This document shows positions 1 to 5,288 of a stretch of 9,449 nucleotides of DNA, one piece after another (position 1 is the first letter of the stretch; every line of letters starts with the position of its first letter). Below the pieces are notes generated by a model, which saw nothing but the letters and a program-made list of their open reading frames with translations, was not told the origin of the DNA and made no database searches. Origin of the DNA: Alphaproteobacteria bacterium UBA998. Its GTDB lineage: Bacteria; Pseudomonadota; Alphaproteobacteria; Rickettsiales; UBA998. Made by a program: the position numbers and the translations under genes. The stretch is taken from NCBI GenBank assembly GCA_002291925.1, contig DBAY01000053.1, forward strand, positions 1 to 9,449, written 5' to 3'.

Positions 1-187
1 AACAATGCCTTTTTAGTTTGCATTCAAAGCTCTCTTTAATATGTTACTGATAGTATTCATTCGAACGAAGGAGTCAATAGACATTATTTATCCAAGTTCT
101 TCTGGCATAAATAGTACTTCTGCGAGAGAAACTTTTAGCCTTTGGCGTATAGACACAAAATCTCATCCCCATCAGACAAATCAGTCT
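1..187. other. AT-rich stretch downstream of gluQ, no supported gene
   Basis: This stretch is clearly AT-richer than most of the window. A plus-strand open frame from 41 continues into the 3' part of gluQ, but it has no ribosome binding site, no domain and overlaps a real gene, so I do not call it. On the minus strand only frames of about 15 to 33 codons exist. I see no GC-rich hairpin followed by a T-run that would terminate gluQ, and no tRNA. Confidence 0.5.
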
Positions 188-1087
188 TTACCAAGGCAGA
201 AGCGCTCGCAACACACTTTGAACATCTTGCAAGGCAGTGCCGCAACGGCGAACGTCGCTGAGAGCCTTACTCCCCCGACTTTTCGAAAGTTTCTCCCCCG
301 CTTCATCCGTCAGTAGCGGATGGTGGTGATAATAGGGCGTTGGCAGGCCTAGCAGGGTTTGCAGGAGGACGTGCACGTCGGTGGCGGCTTCGAGGTCGGC
401 GCCGCGGACGATGTGGGTGATGCCTTGGAGCGCGTCGTCCACCACGACGGAGAGGTGATAGCTGGTGGGCGTCTCCTTGCGTACGAGGACGGCATCGCCC
501 CAGCGCGCGGGATGGCAGGGGACAGGCTCTTCCGTCATCTCCGGCAGGTGCAGGCGCGTATAGACCAGCGGGCCGGTCGCCACGGCCATCGCGCGCGCCA
601 TGTGCAGCCGCCAGGCGTGCGGCTCGCCCTGTGCGATGCGAGCCTGCGCCTCGGCCTCGGGCAGGGCGCGGCAGGTGCCGGGATAAAGCGGCGCGCCGTC
701 GGGGTCCGTGCCCTCGCTGCGCGCGGCGATGTACGAGCGGCTGCAGAAACAGGGGTAAAGCAGCCCATGCTGGCGCAGCGTCTGCGCGGCGGCGCGGTAA
801 TCCTCCCAATGCTGCGACTGGCGGCGCACCGGCTCCTCCCAGCGCAGCCCCAGCCAGCGCAGATCCTCCAGCATCGCCTCCGTCAGGGCGTCCGTGCAGC
901 GCGTGGTGTCGATGTCCTCGATACGCAGCAGGAAGCGGCCACCCATGCGCTCCGCCAGCCGGGCGTTCAGCAGGGCGGAATAGGCATGGCCGAGATGCAG
1001 CCGCCCGTTCGGGCTCGGCGCAAAGCGCAGCACGGGGCGGGGGCGGGCATCAGGCGTGGCAGGGGGCATGGCGGGAGCATACGCCAT
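188..1087 (-). CDS. gluQ: Glutamyl-Q tRNA(Asp) synthetase
   Basis: A 299-residue paralogue of glutamyl-tRNA synthetase that lacks the anticodon-binding domain. Family knowledge: GluQRS activates glutamate without needing tRNA and attaches it to the queuosine at position 34 of tRNA(Asp). Seen here: the class I HIGH-type motif in FAPSPNGRLHLGH (residues 22-34), the GluQRS-type zinc site with C113, C115, Y135 and C139, and the KMSKS-type loop KLSKS (266-270) near the C-terminus, with only about 30 residues after it. The length is normal for the family. The ATG at 1087 follows an in-frame TGA with no other start between; its upstream GGCGGG abuts the ATG, so M7 (position 1069) is a possible alternative. 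The gene lies 26 bases after the CBS-domain gene on the same strand and may be co-transcribed. Its last 40 codons are AT-richer than the body but remain in frame. Confidence 0.95.
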   Translation of the reverse strand: MAYAPAMPPATPDARPRPVLRFAPSPNGRLHLGHAYSALLNARLAERMGGRFLLRIEDIDTTRCTDALTEAMLEDLRWLGLRWEEPVRRQSQHWEDYRAAAQTLRQHGLLYPCFCSRSYIAARSEGTDPDGAPLYPGTCRALPEAEAQARIAQGEPHAWRLHMARAMAVATGPLVYTRLHLPEMTEEPVPCHPARWGDAVLVRKETPTSYHLSVVVDDALQGITHIVRGADLEAATDVHVLLQTLLGLPTPYYHHHPLLTDEAGEKLSKSRGSKALSDVRRCGTALQDVQSVLRALLPW

Positions 1088-1113
1088 CCCGCCATGCCGT
1101 CAAAGTGTGAGGA

Positions 1114-1680
1114 TCAGGCCAGTTCGCCAACGCGGTCCTGAATGCGCTCGCTTTCGCGTTGGGTGCTGCGCGAGGCGTTGTCGTCGCCCAGGCGGCCCTG
1201 GCTGCCTTGCGACTTGCCGCCGGAGGATTGGCTGCGCTCACCGGAGTTCTTGTGCAGCTCGCCGGCGCTTTGCAGCTGCTCGATCACCTGCTCGGGCGCG
1301 TTGCCGAGGATATCGGCCATGGAGATGATGCCGGCCAACGCCTCGCCGCGGCTTTTCACTAGCAGACGGCCGACGTCATTGGCAACCATTTTCTCGAACG
1401 CGTTGGCGATGGTGTCTTCTTCGTAGCAGAACACGGTGTCGCGGGTGAAGATGTTCTCGACGCGGCATTGTTCGGGGTTCTTGCCCTCGGCGGTGGCGCG
1501 GATGGTGATGTCGCGGTCGGTCAGCACGCCGATGGGGCGCTGGCTGTCGCTGCCTTGCGCGCCTTCCACCACGGGCAGCACGCCGGTGTTGATGTCGCGC
1601 ATCTTGCGGGCGGCCTCCACCACGGTCGCATCCGCCGTGATGAATTCGGGCGAGGGTTTCATCAGGTCACGGATTTTCAT
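1114..1680 (-). CDS. Two-CBS-domain protein with a polar Ser/Gly-rich tail
   Basis: A 188-residue cytoplasmic protein. Residues 1-65 form one CBS domain, starting MKIRDLMKPSPEFI and including GVLTDRDI (51-58). Residues about 75-127 form the second, with the typical ending LAGIISMADIL. Paired CBS domains form a Bateman module that binds adenosine nucleotides or related ligands; stand-alone forms are common in proteobacteria and their targets are mostly unknown. The last 50 residues (about 140-188) are polar, rich in Ser, Gly, Gln and Arg, and probably disordered. The start is supported by AGGAG seven to eight bases before the ATG. A 99-base gap separates it from the 548-residue gene upstream, so it may have its own promoter; gluQ follows after 26 bases. 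No catalytic domain is attached, so a regulatory or stress role is only inference. Confidence 0.88.
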   Translation of the reverse strand: MKIRDLMKPSPEFITADATVVEAARKMRDINTGVLPVVEGAQGSDSQRPIGVLTDRDITIRATAEGKNPEQCRVENIFTRDTVFCYEEDTIANAFEKMVANDVGRLLVKSRGEALAGIISMADILGNAPEQVIEQLQSAGELHKNSGERSQSSGGKSQGSQGRLGDDNASRSTQRESERIQDRVGELA

Positions 1681-1763
1681 AGGGTCTCTCCTGCAGGTAA
1701 TGGGGGGAGGACAGGGTGAGGCGTGTGGCCTTAGAAGGCTAGAGGAGAACCTATAGGTGGAAG

Positions 1764-1782
1764 TAAGTTTACACTAAGTTTA
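1764..1782 (-). repeat. Direct repeat upstream of the CBS gene
   Basis: TAAGTTTA occurs twice on the plus strand (1764-1771 and 1775-1782), separated by CAC, giving an 11-base period, one turn of DNA. The repeat overlaps the stop codon of the 548-residue gene and lies about 85 bases before the CBS gene start. Its position suits an activator or repressor site, with a possible -10 (TATAGG, minus strand, 1750-1755) just downstream. It does not match the PhoB-like boxes elsewhere in the window. A chance repeat in a short AT-rich patch is possible. Confidence 0.35.
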
Positions 1783-3426
1783 GCCCGCATGTGACATGCT
1801 GCTGGTTTTGCTGGCCATCCGTGCTTTCGCCGGTGTGTCTTGAACACTTACCGCTTCTGGGGAAGCTTCTTGCGCTGCAGTAATGCTGGAGTTCTGCACG
1901 CCCTCCTTCTGCGCTTGCGCGAGGGCAATCTCCATCGGATTTTTAGGGGCTGGATTTGTTGTTGTAGCGGAAACTTCAGAATTACCAGAAGCAGCCGTCC
2001 GAATGTCCGCAGACTGATCGGTAATGACAGTAGTCGATGAAGCGACCGCCGTTTTAATCTTAAATCCGCCAAACTCGTCAATACGTGTCTTAAGGGTTGT
2101 GTAATCTGTTTTCAAAGCCGTATCTAGGCCGGTATTTCTTTCATATTCCGAAAATTTATCGGCACCTTGAATCCGACGAAGCTCCGCGATCTCCTGCGCG
2201 TTAAGCTCGCCATCCTCATAGATTCGGGCAGCCTGCAGAAATTTTTCACTGCTATTCAAGCCGGACAGGCCTAGCGCAACACTTCGCTTGGTAGCATCAT
2301 CGTTACGGATGATGCCATTATTAGCCATAGCATCGACTATTTGAGTCGTGGATTTTCCTTCGGTCATTTCCCTGACCATTTGGTCTGCCCGTTCGCGACC
2401 GACCTCCCTGACCATTCTCTGGTGGTATTCCCCAAGCGCTGCCAGCGGCGCTGCTACCGCAGTCTGATTGCGCAGATTATTCATGGCAATAAGCTCACGC
2501 TGACGATCTGTCAGTCTGGGATCGTCCAGTCGTCCACCTACCCGCTGATAAGCCTCCCTTGCGCGCTGAACTTCAGGATCATTATGATTAAAATTCTCAA
2601 GATCGCGGGCAATTTCCTCAGGGCTTTTCCCCGCAAAACGATTTTCAAGAATACGGCGGGCCTGCGGATTTTCGGTGGCGCCTATCAGCCCTTCAGCGAC
2701 ACGGCCCCGGTTTAAACGCTCCTCTCTCTCAGCTCTCTCAAGATGGCTGCGTTCACCAGTCTCCCGATATTGGCGCAGGGCATCCCTGACATCCGGACTA
2801 ATGACCCCGCCGCCCCGCTGAATGATATTGTCTATGGTAGAGGCCGCGTCGGGGTGAGACCGCTTGATTTCCTCGGCTTCGTTGATGGCCTCAATATTCT
2901 GGGCAGTCGCCACGGTTCGTGCCGCGGGATTATTCATGACGGCCGCCATCTGCCGACCCGGAACGCTGTTAGGGTCCGCCATCAGCGCCGTCGCGGTACG
3001 CGCGAACTCCTCGCGCTCCAACGCATTCATTTCGTTGAACGCCTGCCCCCACGGCGTCGAGCGATCGCTGAAGAAATCGTAGGTGCGTCGCTGTTCTGAG
3101 GTCAAAGCAGCTTTTTGACCCTCATAATGGGTTTGTGCAAAGTCCCTGTCTTCTTCTTGTTCGTGTTGTAGTTCACGAATGCGTGCTTCTGCCCGCGCGT
3201 AAGCAATAATCTGCTGCCGGTCAAAGCTAGAAAGCGGTACCCCGGCTGACTGTAGAATACCAATATATTTTCTGAGTTCTGCCGCTTCTGCGGGTGATAA
3301 ATCTTCTGCCTGCTCAATCAGGTTATTGATTTCTGCGCCCTGCCAGAAAGGACGGCTGCTGATTTCCGGTGCTTCACGCGCACCCGGTGATGGATAATCC
3401 GCCAAATTGCCAGGTGTTACGACCAT
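1780..3426 (-). CDS. Orphan 548-residue helical, charged protein, probably PhoB-controlled
   Basis: I do not recognise a family. The protein is strongly hydrophilic, with no signal peptide or membrane segment, and rich in Glu, Arg, Ala and Gln. Residues about 35-460 read as mostly alpha-helical, with charged runs at 80-95 and 220-245 suggesting coiled coil or a helical-repeat fold. From about 460 to the end it becomes rich in Ala, Ser, Thr and Pro with few large hydrophobic residues, as in a disordered tail. Arg/Glu-rich helices alternate with short Gly/Pro loops (for example GGRLDDPRLTDRQRELIAM at 297-315). The start has a good site, AGGA seven bases before the ATG at 3426. A PhoB-box-like element and a -10 candidate lie just upstream, and a terminator separates it from the preceding gene. 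Lack of known domains and the disordered tail would fit a secreted or scaffold protein, but that is inference. Confidence 0.8.
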   Translation of the reverse strand: MVVTPGNLADYPSPGAREAPEISSRPFWQGAEINNLIEQAEDLSPAEAAELRKYIGILQSAGVPLSSFDRQQIIAYARAEARIRELQHEQEEDRDFAQTHYEGQKAALTSEQRRTYDFFSDRSTPWGQAFNEMNALEREEFARTATALMADPNSVPGRQMAAVMNNPAARTVATAQNIEAINEAEEIKRSHPDAASTIDNIIQRGGGVISPDVRDALRQYRETGERSHLERAEREERLNRGRVAEGLIGATENPQARRILENRFAGKSPEEIARDLENFNHNDPEVQRAREAYQRVGGRLDDPRLTDRQRELIAMNNLRNQTAVAAPLAALGEYHQRMVREVGRERADQMVREMTEGKSTTQIVDAMANNGIIRNDDATKRSVALGLSGLNSSEKFLQAARIYEDGELNAQEIAELRRIQGADKFSEYERNTGLDTALKTDYTTLKTRIDEFGGFKIKTAVASSTTVITDQSADIRTAASGNSEVSATTTNPAPKNPMEIALAQAQKEGVQNSSITAAQEASPEAVSVQDTPAKARMASKTSSMSHAG

Positions 3427-3448
3427 AACGGTATCCTACCTTTCCTGC

Positions 3449-3481
3449 AGGATAACGCAGTTTCATGACAATTCTATGAAG
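3449..3481 (-). promoter_or_regulatory. PhoB-box-like element plus -10 for the 548-residue gene
   Basis: On the minus strand CTTCATAGAATTGTCATGA (3481 to 3463) aligns base for base with the boxes before the 172- and 191-residue genes. Two half-sites, TTCATAG and TGTCATG, are spaced 11 bases apart as in the known PhoB box (consensus near CTGTCATAAAACTGTCATA). Eight bases downstream is TATCCT (3454 to 3449), matching TATAAT at four of six positions. A start about seven bases beyond would leave a leader of about 16 bases containing the AGGTAGGA ribosome site. The first half-site is the weakest of the three promoters (TTCAT for GTCAT). Confidence 0.6.
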
Positions 3482-3540
3482 GAATGGGGCAATTCTGTAA
3501 AAAAAATCAGTGAATCATCAGTAAAGAGGGCGAAAGACAA

Positions 3541-3563
3541 TAAAAAAGCGCCTTAAAGGCGCT
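3541..3563 (-). terminator. Intrinsic terminator of the 172-residue gene
   Basis: Read on the minus strand, AGCGCC and GGCGCT form a six-pair GC-rich stem around a five-base TTTAA-type loop, immediately followed by a T-run (plus-strand A-run at 3542-3547). It lies 27 bases after the stop codon of the 172-residue gene and before the promoter of the 548-residue gene. This makes those two genes separate transcription units. Confidence 0.85.
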
Positions 3564-3589
3564 CTTTCCCCTCTCAACAACAATTCGAA

Positions 3590-4108
3590 TCAGGCGCGGG
3601 CCTGCGCAGCGGCGAGGGCGGCCATCTGGCGCTGGCGGGCCAGCTCGGCGGTATGCGCGCCGACGACCGGGCGCCCACGGCCCGATTCGGCGCCGCGAAT
3701 CATATAGCCAATGCCTAGACCGGCAGCGCCGACGGCGGCAGCCGGTAAAGGATCTTTTTGGATCATCGTGCCTACTGTACTTACGCCTTCTACAATTCCG
3801 GTTCCGGCTCGGCTAGCCAAAGTCGTTAAGCCACTAACCTCAGAAAAATTGATGCCTTTAGTTGCAGCTTCGCCAAACACGGTGGTTACTACACTAGAAT
3901 TGAGATTTGAAAGACGAGATGCGCCATCTGTTAAAGCCTTCCCGGTATTTTGAAGAAAACCATTAGCAGCTTCGCCAGTTACAGGACCAATAGCGCTACC
4001 AAGGGCGTTCATAGCAACAGGAAGAACTAATGCGGTTCCGACAACCAAGCCCACTATTTTGGTGGCGCCCCAGATCATGCTGCCCCAGGTAGGTTGTTCG
4101 TTGGCCAT
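3590..4108 (-). CDS. Small glycine-rich membrane protein, paralogue of the 191-residue protein
   Basis: 172 residues, family unknown to me. Layout: a short polar start with TWG (7-9); a long hydrophobic segment at about 11-40; a soluble Ser/Thr/Asn-rich middle (45-110); a second hydrophobic, glycine-zipper-like segment at about 120-137 (AAAVGAAGLGIGYMI); a basic stretch; RPVVGAHTAEL (146-156); and an Ala/Gln/Arg helical tail. The same order and the RPVVGxHTAxL motif occur in the next gene upstream, so the two are diverged paralogues. There is no cleavable signal peptide pattern; two hydrophobic segments would put both ends on the same side of a membrane. AAGGGGA seven bases before the ATG supports the start. 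A PhoB-box-like promoter precedes it and a terminator follows it. A holin-, bacteriocin- or envelope-stress-like role is conceivable but nothing proves it. Confidence 0.82.
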   Translation of the reverse strand: MANEQPTWGSMIWGATKIVGLVVGTALVLPVAMNALGSAIGPVTGEAANGFLQNTGKALTDGASRLSNLNSSVVTTVFGEAATKGINFSEVSGLTTLASRAGTGIVEGVSTVGTMIQKDPLPAAAVGAAGLGIGYMIRGAESGRGRPVVGAHTAELARQRQMAALAAAQARA

Positions 4109-4142
4109 GGCGTGTTCCCCTTACAGGTATTGCTTACTGTAG

Positions 4143-4186
4143 AGAGTAGCGCGTCACTATGACGTTTTCATGACGATTGCATGTCA
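4143..4186 (-). promoter_or_regulatory. PhoB-box-like element (three 11-base units) plus -10 for the 172-residue gene
   Basis: The minus strand carries CGTCATGAAAACGTCATAG (4175 to 4157), two near-perfect half-sites at 11-base spacing. It is preceded in phase by a third, weaker unit TGACATGCAAT (4186 to 4176). Eight bases after the core box lies TACTCT (4148 to 4143), the -10 candidate, giving a leader of about 28 bases to the ATG at 4108. The geometry equals that of the two neighbouring promoters. PhoB binds tandem 11-base units in place of a -35 element; control by PhoB is inferred from the match. Confidence 0.7.
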
Positions 4187-4210
4187 AAATGGGGAAATTG
4201 GGGCGAAATG

Positions 4211-4243
4211 CCGTCGCTTAGGGAAAGTGCGTCCTAGCGGCGG
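4211..4243 (-). terminator. Imperfect hairpin over the stop codon of the 191-residue gene
   Basis: On the minus strand CCGCCGCTAGG (4243-4233) can pair with CCTAAGCGACGG (4222-4211), giving ten pairs, one mismatch and one bulged A, around a ten-base loop. The stem includes the TAG stop codon. There is only a weak T-run afterwards (CATTTCG), so it may be a poor terminator or a 3'-end stabilising structure rather than a strong stop. Confidence 0.4.
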
Positions 4244-4809
4244 TATATATACTCGGGAACGCTGAAATTCATGCGGTTGGTGACAGAGCCGAGGCCTGGT
4301 CTGCTGACGGCACCGTTCAGCGCGGCGGTGTGCGGTCCGACGACCGGACGCTGGCGCGCTTCCGTGTCCCGTGTCAGGTAGCCAGCGGCGACACCCGCGC
4401 CGGCGATGGCCGCCGTGGCGCCCAGATTGCTGCTGGCATGTTTCCACAACGTACTGGCACCCGTGGAAATGCCTTCAATAGCGCGACCTCCAAGGCCGCT
4501 CGAGAACGCATTATGAAGCTGGGCGGTGGTTACGGGATCACCGAAGAACACATTCGCCACGTGATAACTCAAACCACCCATGCTTTGCGGAGTGGGAGCG
4601 GCTGAAAGGCTGCTACTGGCGGCTTTCAGCGCTTCTCCAATATTGCCCGTGACCGTGCTGGCTGCCGGAGCACCGGCGGCGGGGGCCAGCATGCTGCCGA
4701 CCGAATCCAGAACCGAAGGTGCGACAATGATAGCAACCGTTGCCGCACCTGCAACGCCTGCCATTCTGAGAAGGGTTCCACCCCATGTCGCTTGAGACTG
4801 TTCGGCCAT
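4234..4809 (-). CDS. Small glycine/alanine-rich membrane protein, paralogue of the 172-residue protein
   Basis: 191 residues, family unknown to me. Features in order: a polar start with TWG (8-10); a hydrophobic segment at about 12-33 ending at LDSVGSML; an Ala/Pro/Ser linker; GNIGEALKAASSSLS (55-69), matching QNTGKALTDGASRLS in the paralogue; a VFFG/VFGE-like turn (about 87-90); IEGISTGAST (111-120), matching VEGVSTVGTM; a second hydrophobic glycine-zipper segment at about 129-145; RPVVGPHTAAL (154-164); and an extra tail ending VPEYIYRR that the paralogue lacks. Two membrane passes are likely. The site AGAGGA lies about ten bases before the ATG at 4809. A PhoB-box-like promoter occupies the 76-base gap to the 122-residue gene upstream. 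Its own downstream gap of 125 bases holds the promoter of the paralogue, so each copy is separately controlled. Confidence 0.82.
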   Translation of the reverse strand: MAEQSQATWGGTLLRMAGVAGAATVAIIVAPSVLDSVGSMLAPAAGAPAASTVTGNIGEALKAASSSLSAAPTPQSMGGLSYHVANVFFGDPVTTAQLHNAFSSGLGGRAIEGISTGASTLWKHASSNLGATAAIAGAGVAAGYLTRDTEARQRPVVGPHTAALNGAVSRPGLGSVTNRMNFSVPEYIYRR

Positions 4810-4830
4810 AAAAGATTTTTCCTCTTCTAC

Positions 4831-4863
4831 AGCCTAACGAAGATCTGTGACGGTTTTATGACA
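4831..4863 (-). promoter_or_regulatory. PhoB-box-like element plus -10 for the 191-residue gene
   Basis: The minus strand reads TGTCATAAAACCGTCACAG (4863 to 4845), the closest of the three to the known PhoB box consensus, with both GTCA cores intact at 11-base spacing. Eight bases on is TAGGCT (4836 to 4831) as the -10 candidate. A transcript would start near 4824, about 15 bases before the ATG at 4809. The element begins 22 bases after the stop codon of the 122-residue gene. Confidence 0.75.
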
Positions 4864-4885
4864 AAAGTCGGAAAAAATCAGACGG

Positions 4886-5254
4886 CTAGGCCTGTCCGCC
4901 ATTCTCCGAATCACGCTTCTTCATTTCCTCGATCTTGTCGGCAATGACCTGCTTGGGATCGATGGGTTGGAAGAACTTGCTGGGGTCGGTGTTGTACATC
5001 TCCGCTACCTTGAGGGTAACTTCCTCTGGCGGGGTTTCCCCCTCGGCGGAGACGATGATCTCCCCAAACGGCTCGAAATTGTACAAATCCAGCGTGCCGT
5101 CACGTTCGGCGCGCTTGAAGCTGTCATACATGCTGGGCATCACGGCGACATAGCACCAGAAAGGGCCGCCATGCTCCATCGTGCCGTAGACCAGCATGAT
5201 GATGCGGGAAATGAGGTCGGGATCGTAGCGGTCCGGGGCCTGTTCGTCGGCCAT
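4886..5254 (-). CDS. Orphan 122-residue acidic protein downstream of acnA
   Basis: I do not recognise a family. The protein is small, acidic and probably cytoplasmic, with no signal peptide or long membrane segment. It starts MADEQAPDRYDPD, has a mixed hydrophobic stretch at about 14-45 that includes MEHGGPFWCYVAVMPS, and ends in a helical, charged tail (KIEEMKKRDSENGG) likely exposed to solvent. One cysteine is present (in FWCY). GAGGAG six bases before the ATG at 5254 strongly supports the start. It follows acnA by 34 bases with no terminator between, so the two are probably co-transcribed, and it has no PhoB-like box of its own. A role linked to acnA is suggested only by position. Confidence 0.82.
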   Translation of the reverse strand: MADEQAPDRYDPDLISRIIMLVYGTMEHGGPFWCYVAVMPSMYDSFKRAERDGTLDLYNFEPFGEIIVSAEGETPPEEVTLKVAEMYNTDPSKFFQPIDPKQVIADKIEEMKKRDSENGGQA

Positions 5255-5288
5255 GCAAAGCTCCTCGTTAATTTTCAGCCTTAACCAG

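Noticed and set aside
41..316. Plus-strand 91-codon open frame at the left edge
   Set aside because: It overlaps the 3' end of gluQ, has no ribosome binding site, and its translation shows no domain or plausible composition.
359..1141. Plus-strand 260-codon open frame opposite gluQ
   Set aside because: Antisense shadow caused by high GC; its translation is Arg/Gly/Ala-rich without motifs, while the minus-strand frame is a clear GluQRS.
1720..1745. Palindrome GCCTTAGAAGGC between the 548-residue and CBS genes as a terminator
   Set aside because: The loop would be too small for the full stem and no T-run follows on the minus strand.
2190..2232. Possible EF-hand or dockerin-like loop in the 548-residue protein (YEDGELNAQEIAEL, about residues 403-416)
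   Set aside because: Gly, Leu and the final Glu fit, but the first calcium ligand position is Arg and no second hand is visible, so it does not support calcium binding.
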